Below are positions 14,196-25,579 of a stretch of 64,000 nt of DNA, piece by piece (position 1 is the first letter of the stretch; each line of letters starts with the position of its first letter). The stretch spans positions 258,001 to 322,000 of the forward strand of contig NMRB01000296.1 in NCBI GenBank assembly GCA_002633025.1, written 5' to 3'. The position numbers were made by a program, and so were the translations under genes. The stretch is from Notospermus geniculatus (taxonomy: Eukaryota > Nemertea > Pilidiophora > Heteronemertea > Lineidae). The notes under the pieces are model-generated. The model worked only from the letters and a program-made list of their open reading frames with translations, searched no databases and had not been told where the DNA came from.

Positions 14196-14912
14196 TAGCC
14201 CCACGGCCAGTTTCTACCTCCGATAATAAAAGATGCTATCTCACCTGTGGGGGGGGGGGCTTGGTGGATTAAAGTAAAAGATATGCTCTACACGACAATT
14301 CAGGAAGTACGCTCGTGGATTTGAGAAACACCCAAAAGAAGACACATGTGTGTCGTAGGCTAACGACCCATAGATTTTTCAACTAATCGTTTTTCGTACA
14401 AAAATGACACATGGCCAATAACCTATTGATGAAGGTCGACCCATCACCACGGCTGTTTCTAGCGTGCAGTGTATTATGAAAAAGAGATAAACCGCTGGTT
14501 GAAATGCTGTGAATTAAACATGGTCCAGCTTCTCCAGTATTTGAGAGATGTCACATAGATAGCGTGTTAATCTCACCGTTCCGCGAATGGTGAGATAGGA
14601 ATTCTTGATGAGATCATCGTCATCTGAATGGGCCCACTTCACGACCCGGAACATCTGGTGAACAACGCTATTATTCCGTGTGTGTTATCTTCAAACATCG
14701 ACTGCTGTTTCAAAGCATTTGAAATGCACATTATTTAAAGTCCACGTGTTTTTGTTGCACAGAATGTGAGGGCATGCTGGGTGTTTGTTGCAGTGAATTC
14801 CGTGCATGTACTGTGCTATGTGTGAAGCTGGATTGCTGATGTAGACAGTATCCGCTTCAACCGTCAGCGCACCTCCAGTTATGGATAGCATTTGTCCAAG
14901 TGTGTCTATGAG
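14196..14912. other. Non-coding stretch
   Basis: Nothing is recognised here apart from a poly-G run near 14250. Confidence 0.5.
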
Positions 14913-15115
14913 AGAGTCAGGCGCGGATCCAGGGGGCACACCCGTCCTGTGCCCCCCCCCCATTTTTCGGTGATCGACGTTAGAAAAATTGCCCTTTCCC
15001 AAAGTGCCACAGAATTGCCTTGTAATTTGTCCCTCAGATGCTGGGAAATCACATCAACGGCCTTCTAATTTCAAAACTTTCTGGGGGAGAGCCCCCAGAC
15101 CCCCCACCATGGCTT
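14913..15115. mobile_element. Possible truncated hAT-like nonautonomous element
   Basis: The segment opens with CAGGCGCGGATCCAGGGGGC, similar to the CAGGGGCGGATCCAGG ends known from many animal hAT elements. It continues through a G/C-run stem (GGGGGCACACC and GTGCCCCCCCCC) and a TGGGGGAGAGCCCCCA hairpin. No matching right end or target duplication was found, so it may be truncated or the resemblance may be superficial. Confidence 0.35.
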
Positions 15116-15757
15116 CACGACTTCGGGCTCACCTTCACAAGTCCTGGTGTAAACAACGCAAAATCAGTCTCTTAGCCAATGTTTTCTCGACAACATCTGC
15201 CCAGTGTTAAAGAAGGCAAAGGCCATCCATGCTCAGCGGAAAACAATTACAACAACCACAAGACTGTACTGTGTTCACTCGAACAATAACACAGTCACTA
15301 TCATCCCATCAAGTTCATGTATAGGATCTGCGGCCATCAGTTCCTCGATTTTAATCGCGTAATTCTCTGAACATACCCTAAGCTACATACCAAGAATTGG
15401 TATATTTCGTAATTCAATCAACCCCCGGCTGTAAATTCACAATATTGTTGTATTTACTTGTCAATAAACCCTGGGCGTCAGTCGGAGTTTGTAGACATTA
15501 ATGTTGCTGTGACAGCTAGGTTTCATCTTAGCTCGAATCCCTCTGGAGTTCGATAGACAGACTGTAGTCTTTGGATACGTTTGGCTGTGTTCTTGCACTG
15601 CTTGGCTGAGGCATCTGGGCATGTGTTGCTGGTGACGGAACATGTTGAGTCTCCGGTGACCGTGTCGTTGGACAATCCAGTGCGGGTGGGATCTCATGTT
15701 TATCTGTGAACTTCGACAAGACCCTTATTGGCCTTTGTTCTGTTTTCGTACCTCTTG
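15116..15757. other. Non-coding stretch
   Basis: No recognised gene or repeat. Confidence 0.45.
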
Positions 15758-15974
15758 CAGGGCCGTAGCTAGCTTTTACGGCCTGGGGGAGGGGGGGGGA
15801 AATTGATTGAGTGTGGAGGGCGAGGTCGGAGGGGGGNNNNNNNNNNNNNNNNNNNNNNNNNNNNNNNNNNNNNNNNNNNNNNNNNNNNNNNNNNNNNNNN
15901 NNNNNNNNNNNNNNNNNNNNNNNNNNNNNNNNNNNNNNNNNNNNNNNNNNNNNNNNNNGCTAGCTACGCCCCTG
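15758..15974. mobile_element. Short inverted-repeat element with assembly gap inside
   Basis: The left end CAGGGCCGTAGCTAGC and the complement of the right end, CAGGGGCGTAGCTAGC, match at 15 of 16 positions. Both ends are flanked directly by TCTTG (15753-15757 and 15975-15979), which looks like a target duplication. Positions 15837-15958 are Ns, bordered by G-rich sequence. CAGGG ends are usual for hAT-like elements, although those make 8 bp duplications and only 5 bp are visible here. The true internal length is unknown because the N run may be an estimate. Confidence 0.75.
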
Positions 15975-15979
15975 TCTTG

Positions 15980-18900
15980 CATGAGTCTCAATGTGCATAG
16001 CATCCTGAACAAAAATATATCAGATTGCACTGATTGCTCTCGGTTCATTCGCTCCAGACATAATGGAAGCGATAACACCTATTGACAAAGAGAGAGTGCG
16101 AATGAAATGTTGTGACCCCACATTACCTGAAATGAATATCACTCTCTGCACCGATTGAACAATTGATTATATCATAATGCATCAGCTATATTTAAAAATG
16201 CTTCATGCCTATAAGAGCAGATCATCAGGGTGTAAGTCATTGCATTACCACCCTGGAGCGAAGATCGACCCGTGCAATATCACATCTGATGTCGCTGTGC
16301 GATGTATGAGAACTCATCTTGATGGGGTTTCCGTGGTACACGGTGAAGTAACATTCCTGAAGATCTGTCTGGATCATCTTTTGGGAGCACAGTGGTTAAG
16401 TGCAGACTGGAGACCAAGAGCTCACCACAGATCTATTCCCGTAGAGGCTCCACTTTGAATTCTTCTTTGGACGCAGTTCATAACCCCAAAATTTGAAGAC
16501 TGGGCAATCACTGAAACAAGGACTGGCTTTTAATTGGCCAGGACCTGGTCTAGTACCCTGGTGGTCGATCAGGTCATTAAGCAACTTATCATTGTGTTGG
16601 AATCTGAATCCAGCTTTTTTGCCTGAGGGGAATGATAAAAATGTGATGTTTTTATTCTGATGATAATCAATAAAAAACCAAGAATGTCACCAGTCCACCT
16701 GGTGCAATACAAAATGCAGTCATACATATGGTCTGAATGCTAATGTCAGCGGTTCTTTTCCGGTGAAAAATGCATTTCTTTCTGGTTCCATTATGTCCAT
16801 GCCAGCTGTGTGGCTCATACTGATGGTGTAATGTGATCGGCATTTCATCAGCTGCGGGATCTGTCTCACATGGCGTTATGTTGACAGGTCTAATGAAGGA
16901 GAGAATAAGGGGCTGTTTAGTCCCTTCGATAACTATTTCCAGGTAATAATGTAGCAATCCCACGTTGTTCTCTTCTTGACCTGTAAGTGCACAGTGCTCC
17001 CACTCTGTGGTAAATGTGGCAGTTAATTCACGAAGTCCCTTCTACTGTGTCGGCCCACATGAAACCAGCTCTCTCAGAAGTCACCATGTGTGCAGTGCAG
17101 TGCAGTGCCCTTTAAAAAGCGAAGCGTTGCTATATCACAACATTTGAGTGACGTTAACTTAGATATTTATGTCTAAATACCTACACTATTCATTAAAAAT
17201 TATACATATCCCTTTTGTCAACCGACTCTGCCTTCAAAAATTGCTTCCAGGTCTTTCGATATCATTTTGTCTATAAGGTCAATAGTTCTCACTCTAGATC
17301 GGTGCATTTGACATGCGAATATATCACGACAATCAGTAAACGTATATCCTTTGTTCCATTTAATCCTTTCTAATATGCCTCCGTTGTGTTTGGTCCTGGT
17401 TAGCTGTGGGTGTAATTTACCTCCTTTAATGTTAGCTATCTATGTTCTTTGAGTATGAAACATGAGGCAACACGTGCAGTTACAGTCTCGCTCGGTGCTT
17501 GAGACTGTCAAAACAGAGCTGTGTATGCTAACCCTACAGAGGGGTCTCTGCATTAAGGCTTGACTTATGTCCAGATAGCGGTGCGATTGTTTGATGCGCC
17601 CATTCTATGGAGGCAGTGCGGTTGAACGTAACAAAGGATTGCTGAACGCAGCATGAAACGCACAAACGTGTGGAGGCCTTTATGTTGATAAGAAAAAGAG
17701 AACTGCTCAGTTTGTTTCCAATTCTGTCGACATTCAGCTGCATGTTACATTATCGACAACCCCTTGAGCAAGCCTTGTCATTCCCCAAACACTGCCCTTG
17801 ATTTGCTAGGTCGTTTTTATCGCTGTTTATTTTTGTTACAACACATGACGTACAAATCACTGTCAGAAACATAACTGTTTTTATCGTATTCGGCGTAAAT
17901 CCTCGTGCGATCGATACCTTGTGGGTTTGCTTTAAGTCATCAGAAATTGTTATTGATTTCACCTTTCCAATGGTCAATACTGTTCGGAACCGATCCTAGC
18001 CCTTAGGGTTTACCGCTAGGATTGGTTTGCAGATTGACTCTGTCATCCGGATCTACCTGTCAGCGGCAAAAAGTCGAGAGAATGAACCAGGGGATGCTAT
18101 CCATCAGGTTGTGGACACATCATTGAGGTGATCCGAATATGATATTTGAAGGTCAAATACTGTGGATAACCAAGGGAATTGCTTCATATTTGCATAACTG
18201 TCGATGATGATTTTGTGACATGAGTTTCGGTCTCTGGTCCTGACAGCCGTCCCTGCTGTTGCCTGTTTGAACAGAATGTATAATACTGGGGCAATTCTCA
18301 TGGGTTTGTCAAAACCATCCGCAGGTCAAAATGTCCCCGGCTTTCATTCAGTCAAAATGTCCCTGTCCCATGAATGAGTCAACTCTAAACTTTGATTTTT
18401 ATGACAATTTGTTAAAGTACTTTTATCAAATGGTAGTTTTATCAAAGGTAAAAGGTGGCACCCTCACATTCCTTAATTTCTAACCTTCTCGGATTACCTG
18501 AGTGTGAAAAAAAGAACAGTTAGATTGCATCGTGTGATAAAAAATCACTGCGCCGAGATGGAAAAGGAGGCGAGGATTCCATCTTGGTGAAAACCAACAA
18601 AACCTAATCATAAAATCGATCTTGCTCTTCACAAAATAACGCACAGAATTTTCTCCTGAAGTTCTCTGCATTGCATGTGGCGGGAAAGCGAAATAACTCT
18701 TATGTTAATTTGCCAAAGTGTTGAGCAAATTATGTAAAATGTTGCCGTGCTGAGGCTGTATTGCCGCCGAACGCTCCAAAGCTGAAGAAGTATTGGTGCA
18801 CATAACGAGGGTGCCGGTTCATCGAGGACAGAATAATTGTCGGGTATTAGTAAACAGTGGTTGGTGTCTGCCCACAAATGGTAAAAGGCAGTATCTTTAC

Positions 18901-19710
18901 TTCTGGCTGGAGGTAATGTGCATGGTTAGTTGAAGTATAGGCCCCTACATGATTGAGGGTTTCACGCTGCATTGTGAGGAACATGAGCCTGATCTTCCGT
19001 ACTTACCATGGCCAATAATGCTATGGCTTCGGCCTTGACGGAAAATCAAATACAAATACGCTGCGTTCGGCAGTACATCCTTTGTTGCCACACAACCGAC
19101 AGGCCAAAAGGGCTGCCGTTCTTGGTACCCTTAGTGCTGGTCTGTCGGTGTGTTCATGCTGCCTCATACAATGGGTGCATCCAGAAATCATGCCACAGTC
19201 AGGACTACTGTGTAGATTCTTTTATAGGTCTGTCTTGTACCACCAAGTACATGGTAGCGAAGATTAAGGTGTTACTTTCATCAACCGTACAAGGACTGTT
19301 CTTGAGTATTGCACTTATTGGACACTGGAAGGAAATTACAGATCACCCAATTCCTCTAGTACAACCTGACCAATCATATTTTCCCCACAGACAGTTGAGA
19401 AAACTGCCACGACGACATCTGCTGAAATCTTACCATTTCAATCAAAGTTACAAATTGCCATTCGGCAGTGAATCAACCTGAGCATCATTTAATGATCCGA
19501 GTCTACAAATCCTGCAAATTCGTAAAACAATTTGATTGATCTTTTCATTGCTGTAGGCAGATGCACCGACGACAATGTGAACTTTTTTGCCGTTAATTTG
19601 CTGCATGGATAGCTCTATCAATTGGTTTTACAATTTTCGTTGAAATAACACTTAAGAGCGGTTGTCTCTTTAGCAGTGATTGAGATTGATTGGCGAGTAC
19701 TCTGGAAGAC
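15980..19710. other. Non-coding stretch with one small hairpin
   Basis: Nothing coding is recognised. A hairpin lies at about 17988-18028 (AACCGATCCTAGC against GCTAGGATTGGTT, one mismatch). The 157-codon plus-strand frame at 19008-19481 shows no motif and is treated as chance. Confidence 0.45.
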
Positions 19711-20260
19711 TGCTGTCTGGATTACTGCTTCCACAGCTGTCCTTGTTTAGGAGTACGGTGTGGGTACGCCCCAAGATTGGTTTCTTGCCCAATAAATGGC
19801 CCTTGGTGTTGCAATCAACTTCGGCGTATTGCTTCTACTACACTCCGGTTAGTTACTCTCACTGTTGTTGGACAGGACACAGGGACCAATGCCTTAAAGG
19901 GTTGCTTCTTATAGATGAACGTTCTAGGTCTGTGAGTGACTCTTGGTTTTGCAACATGTCTATAGGCCTCCACAAGGTGCTGCTCCTTGCACCATCAGGT
20001 TGCATCTGCCCGCAGGAAACTGCTCAGTCTGAGAATGTCCTCTGGATGCAGCAAACAGCAGCAGCAAGGGATATGCTTTTGATCTCAACCAGATCTTGCT
20101 TTTTTGTGCCAAGCTCATCAGGGTTCTTTCAAGGTGTCCATAGTATATTGCTGCCTCTGCACATGAAATCTAAATGCTAAAGCATCGGAATTGTATTGCG
20201 CCACCATTGCATACCCTATTCAAACTCAACTATGGTTATTGCTGTTAACCAATTTATTCT
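19711..20260. repeat. Tandem duplication, copy 1, (CAG)3
   Basis: This unit of about 550 bp runs from TGCTGTCTGGATTACTGC to AACCAATTTATTCT and is repeated directly after. It carries (CAG)3 at 20056-20064. Both strands are fairly open, but no product is recognised. Confidence 0.93.
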
Positions 20261-20261
20261 A

Positions 20262-20824
20262 TGCTGTCTGGATTACTGCTTCCACAGCTGTCCTTGTTTA
20301 GGAGTACGGTGTGGGTACGCCCAAAGATTGGTTTCTATCGCCCAATGAATGACCCTTGGTGTTGCAATCAACTTCGGCGTATTGCTTCTACTACACTCCG
20401 GTTAGTTACTCTCACTGTTGTTGGACAGGACAGAGTGGACGAAGGCCCCAAAGGGTTGCTTCTTATAGATGAACGTTCTAGGTCTGTGAGTGACTCTTGG
20501 TTTTGCAACATGTCTATAGGCCTCCACAAGGTGCTGCTCCTTGCACCATCAGGTTGCATCTGCCCGCAGGAAACTGCTTATCTGAAAATGTCCTCTGGAT
20601 GCAGCACACAGCAGCAGCAGCAGCAGCAAGGGATATGCTTTTGATCTCATAACCAGATCTTGCTTTTTTGTGCCAAGCTCATCAGGGTTCTTTCAAGGTG
20701 TCCATAGTATATTGCTGCCTCTGCACATGAAGTCTAAATGCTAAAGCATCGGAATTGTATTGCGCCACCATTGCATACCCTATTCAAACTCAACTATGGT
20801 TATTGCTGTTAACCAATTTATTCT
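20262..20824. repeat. Tandem duplication, copy 2, (CAG)6
   Basis: This second copy of the 550 bp unit is highly similar to the first. The main differences are a longer tract, (CAG)6 at 20609-20626, and small indels near 20340 and 20435. Confidence 0.93.
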
Positions 20825-22988
20825 TGCAAGAAGTAAACTAAATTTACACTCTGCAAATGAGCCAAGGAGAGCGTTTCGTGGGCACATCAATATGGTTTGC
20901 GTCAAGTTGTTTCGAATTTTTTCATCGGCGAGCTGTTATTTGAACGCAGAGAAACGAGAATAATTCACCAAAAAGTGGGTTAAGGAGGAGAAGTTATTGC
21001 TTTGATAAGTTGAGTGTTGGCTTCAGCTTTAGTTGGCAAGGATGTGGGTACAAGTGGTGAAAGAATCTGTTGCTGAATACACTAGAGACTACAGCATAGT
21101 TAGCTTGGAACGCGTTCAAGCAAATTCCAAACTCTCGTCGCTTGTGCAAGTTATGATGAAATAGACATTAACACCAGTAAACCGTTTCCTTGGTAAAAAT
21201 TACATCAATACATGGAAATCTGCTATAATATTGCAAATGAGAGTTAAGGATGAGGAATGAGCGCTTCAAGACTGGTGCTTATCACAACATCCTTATACTC
21301 GCGACAGTTTGGCGCTCAAAATCAATACACTACATAGGGTTCTTCATTATGCACAGGAAGATAGAATCCTATGAAACTCAATAAATGTTGAATCATCAAG
21401 AAGGAAGTCGGGACAAGTGTTCGCGGGTTTCTCATTTCTTAATGGGACGGACATCACTTCTGCCCTGTGCAATCGATATTTATTCGCCAGTTTGGAAACT
21501 TGTTTCTGATATTGGTGTGATGTATTGTTGTGTCCTTGATTGTGTTCTGGTTGTGATGCTATTGCAAGGCAAGTGTGACATAAATACATGACTATTTTCT
21601 TGTAGTCTCCGTATCACTTAGTTATCGTCATCATCGTCACCATCAATACTAATGTTTCCATTAGGATCCAATACAACATGAGTCCACTAAGATAACACAG
21701 TCTGCAACCACATCACAAAATCGTTTATGATAATCATCAACTTGTTCAACCAACCTTGACTTATTTTTTACGACTTGACAATATTGACGTTGCACTTTGG
21801 TGTGATTGATGGACCATACATTATAACAAGTGCTCCCTCATTAATGTAAACCTGATGACCACTCACATCAAACACAACCTTGTATCACTAACTCCTAAAT
21901 CAACGACTGTCGAGTACAGTAACTTGGCAACATCATATGTTTTGATTCCTCGACAAGTTATTTCTTTTGGTGAATTTTGATCATTGTCATGACAAATACA
22001 GCTTAGTATTCTGATACAGTAACTCAAGTCTGCGTCTTTTTGTGTCATATTTTCAGATAGAAAAGTTAGTTGATCTGTCAACAGACATCTGGTATCACTG
22101 TCACATCAGTTCGATCATGACAACCTCCTAATATTTATGACGTGTCCCCTATAAACCTCGTAAAATGTTTCCACTGAGGCCAATATACCTGCCAGGAGGA
22201 ACATGCAGCTGAAAAATTCATGCCTTCTGGAATATTGATGACATTCGGACCATTTACCGAGGGTACTTTCCATATGATGTGGATTAGTTTGTTGTGTAGC
22301 AATATTGCAATCATATACACTGGGGTTATGGTAAAAAAATTGTGATTTATGGGATCAAGTCAAAGTCCTTTTGCACCAGTCTCTGGTTTGTGATCCGCCA
22401 GATTGACTGTTTCTTTGTCTGAATGGTGCAGTGACAACATCAGGTTTGAGATTGCTTCGGTTCAGTTCCTGATCAAACCTATTCCCTGGTCATCGACCAG
22501 TTTTTCGACCATGGAAATGCCGGGCCGTTGGTTAAAACGAATTGGTTAGACTACGATACGACGTATCCTGTCACTACATTTGTGTAGCATACGTTGAAAC
22601 AGCATCGAATGCCGGTAACCTAGATATTCGTGACCCTGACCCTAGCTAATGGCAGCTGCCACTCTTGGCTACGGAATATGGAGAAAAATCGGTCAATAGC
22701 GATTCGATACTCTTAGCTTGCTCCGCAAGACGGACTTGTGAAATTCCCTGTATGGGCAAGTGCAAGTCAACCTGTTATTCAACAAGAAGGGGGAAAATCT
22801 GCTGAATAAGCTATCTGATATATCGGGGACTAAAAAGCTATCACTGGGAGGTGGCTGTATCGAATTCGTATCGTTACTAGTATTGTAGAAGGAGACAGAG
22901 ACAGTAGCTGCTGTTGTCTCTTTCTCTTTAACATTGTATCGCAGTATCGAGAGCTGATCGCCAAGTACAGCACTGTTAGTGTTAGCTC
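20825..22988. other. Non-coding stretch
   Basis: AT-rich sequence with short frames only. No exon or repeat recognised. Confidence 0.45.
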
Positions 22989-23062
22989 TATAGACGATTC
23001 TGGAATTCGCAGATCTGCGCACTTCCGCCAAAATCTCAACCAGAACCTCAGTCTGAAACGAC
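22989..23062. mobile_element. Solo left half of the 248 bp MITE family
   Basis: TATAGACGATTCTGGAATTC, then AGATCTGCGCACTTCCGCC and CTCAGTCTGAAACGA match the left half of the elements at 24252 and 58388. The match stops after about 74 bases, so this copy is truncated. Confidence 0.8.
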
Positions 23063-24251
23063 AATCCTTTGAGGCTGGCATAGTGTTATGTATGGAAGGG
23101 CGTACTCGGTATGCCGCACAATGCAACTCTACACAGGTCCGGTGTGAAAGGGGCTTAAGATGTGTAGACTTGGGAATATCGAATGTGCATTTCTCTGGTC
23201 CACTCGCACTGCCACGTAATCCGAACATGTCTGTATCAGCATAACTTGAACCCAGATTGTGCACTCTGTATGCACTGGCACATGCTTTATCGGTATATAA
23301 CTCCTCAACTCCTCACAGAGAAATTGGTAAAAGAAATTGCCTTTGTGTTTTGGAGCCACAATTAGGCGAAGCCATTATGGAAAATACATAAAAGATTGAT
23401 ACACACGTACAAAAGATTGATACATATGCAGATGGTTTTGTGGTACGGTATTCCATCTTGTAGAGAGCGATCAGATTTAACGAGCCCACCATTGTTGAGG
23501 TGGTGATGTTTCGGCATGTGTTCCCACTTGAATCCCTCAACAGCTGTACGATTCAAGTGTTGTTCACAGAAAGAGGGGGTTGTGAGCCTAATTAGACATT
23601 CCCACATTTCAGTCGCAGTTCCAGTTCGAATGATGTCAATTCGACCATACATGAAAACTATATATGAACCAATGTCATGTGCTGGTTGCACAACTCTGAA
23701 TCTGTTCCAGTGGCTCAGTCACCCGCTTCCATGTGGTCACTGGGTGCCGCACCAAGAAACTCTCAATTGCTGTCAGATTTGACTTAAGAGTTTAGCTAAG
23801 TCCTTACATCCTGAGGTCATCAGTAGTAACCCTCGCTCCTTTCGTCACTGTGCCCAAATGGCTGTGTGTGGCAATGAAGGAAGCGAGTGTCAAGAACCAG
23901 TAATTACCTCAGGAAGCGTCCTGAGAACAATACCCTTTCTAATCATGTGAACGCCGAACCTCTTAAAACCTAGTGGTATGTAAGTTGTCCTACTGTGCAG
24001 TTTCACTTCAGGATCCAATGTGTTCAATTCCACACACCCTGGTTGCTGAAGTGGCACATCCATTTGTAACTGGCTGAAATGAACAATACCTGAATTGGAC
24101 ACCTGTCAGTGGACTAATTGCCCATTTTGATGCAATCCATTTGAATCGTTCTCAGAAAGCTTTCAAACATTTGATGGAAAACTGTTGCAGAATGGATAGC
24201 GACATGGAGTGGTTGGAGTAAACCTGAAGCTACAGGCTGTTGCAAAAGCAG
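23063..24251. other. Non-coding stretch
   Basis: No recognised gene. The open minus-strand frames at 22693-23264 overlap the MITE fragment and are not taken as genes. Confidence 0.45.
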
Positions 24252-24499
24252 TATAGACAAATCCCAAATTGACGTAAATGGGAAAGATCTGCGCACTTCC
24301 GCCGAAATAGCAACAAGAACCTCGGTCTGAAACTGAATGACGTGACGCAGAGAACCCCACGACATTGACTTGGACGACGTTACGACAGAGTTGACCATTG
24401 CTGAATCACGGATTGCGTCACGTCAGCTGGTTTCAGATCGAGTTTCTTGTTGCTATTTCGGCGGAAGTGCGCAGAACTTGGAATTTGGGATTTGTCTAT
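24252..24499. mobile_element. 248 bp MITE, intact
   Basis: The terminal inverted repeats begin TATAGACAAATCCCAAATT on the left and end AATTTGGGATTTGTCTAT on the right. Inside them AGATCTGCGCACTTCCGCC on the left mirrors GGCGGAAGTGCGCAGA on the right. Further inward GGTCTGAAAC mirrors GTTTCAGATC. It has the same length as the copy at 58388-58635. There is no coding capacity. The target duplication is unclear (TA or TAT possible), and the superfamily is not assigned. Confidence 0.88.
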
Positions 24500-24971
24500 G
24501 TACCAAGATTTCCATATCACATGAGAATGGATCTGACACGGGATCAAACCCAGATCCTCAGAGGTGACTGGCGCCAATGTTTCCGTTGTGCCACGCCGAC
24601 ATCCCAAAGCTCTCAGCCTACAGAGTCCCTTCTCCTATAGAGGTTTTGTGAATAAGTACGTTGGAATGGAATCTAGCAGGAAGTCGCCAAGCTTGACTTG
24701 AAGAAAACGAAACGTAAAGATCATAAAATGAGAAGATTACCACTTAATCTTCAAAAGATATCATCAGCCAAAGTGTCAGAGTTGGGGATTCATGGTCTAT
24801 TGTCCCGTATCTTTCATCTCCGTTGCCAATTAAACACGCCCGTAACGTAAAATGTCCTCCATCTCGTCTCGTTTTATCACTGGCATCTCAAGGTTATTGT
24901 CTCTCTGTTGAGTTAACCATCATTTGGCCATGAAATTGTCTGTTTCGGTAACTACAAGAATACGTAATGAG
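24366..24971. repeat. Duplicated segment, copy 1 (ends at an N)
   Basis: This 606 bp segment repeats at 24974-25579 with a few substitutions. It starts inside the MITE and ends at TACGTAATGAG, directly before the single N at 24972. This is the layout expected from two overlapping contigs that were joined without merging. Confidence 0.95.
24520..24615 (-). mobile_element. tRNA-derived SINE head, minus strand
   Basis: On the minus strand an A-box-like GGCGTGGCACAACGG is followed about 30 bases later by CACCTCTGAGG and a B box, GGGTTTGATCCC. These are the spacing and motifs of a tRNA-like pol III promoter. The same CACCTCTGAGGT plus GGTTCGATCC pattern recurs at 57300 and 63070. Confidence 0.75.
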
Positions 24972-24973
24972 NG

Positions 24974-25579
24974 TGACTTGGACGACGTTACGACAGAGTT
25001 GACCATTGCTGAATCACGGATTGCGTCACGTCAGCTGGTTTCAGATCGAGGTGCTTGTTGCTATTTCGGCGGAAGTGCGCAGAACTTGGAATTTGGGATT
25101 TGTCTATGTACCAAGATTTCCATATCACATGAGAATGGATCTGGCATGGGATCAAACCCAGAACCTCAGAGGTGACTGGCGCCAATGTTTCGATTGTGCC
25201 ACACCGACATCCCAAAGCTGTCAGCCTACAGAGCCCCTTCTCCCACAGACGTTTTGTGAATAAGTACGTTGGAATGGAATCTAGCAGGAAGTCACCAAGC
25301 TTGACTTGAAGAAAACGAAACGTAAAGATCATAAAATGAGAAGATTACCACTTAATCTTCAAAAGATATCATCAGCCGAAGTGTCAGAGTTGGGGATTCA
25401 TGGTCTATTGTCCCGTATCTTTCATCTCCGTTGCCAATTAAACACGCCCGTAACGTAAAATGTCCTCCATCTCGTCTCGTTTTATCACTGGCATCTCAAG
25501 GTTATTGTCTCTCTGTTGAGTTAACCATCATTTGGCCATGAAATTGTCTGTTACGGTAACTACAAGAATACGTAATGAG
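24974..25579. repeat. Duplicated segment, copy 2 (starts at an N)
   Basis: This is the second copy of 24366-24971, offset by 608 bp, beginning with the right half of the 248 bp MITE and including a second copy of the SINE head (about 25128-25223). It runs on into unique sequence at its right edge. It is probably an alternative haplotype of copy 1. Confidence 0.95.

Noticed and set aside
19008-19481. 157-codon open frame, plus strand
   Set aside because: No recognisable motif, no splice context, and a length that chance can give in 64 kb. The Met at 19008 sits beside a minus-strand GTAAGT-like donor, but no matching minus-strand exon holds up.
22693-23264. Overlapping 123 and 144 codon minus-strand frames
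   Set aside because: They run through a MITE fragment (22989-23062) in two different frames and match nothing known.
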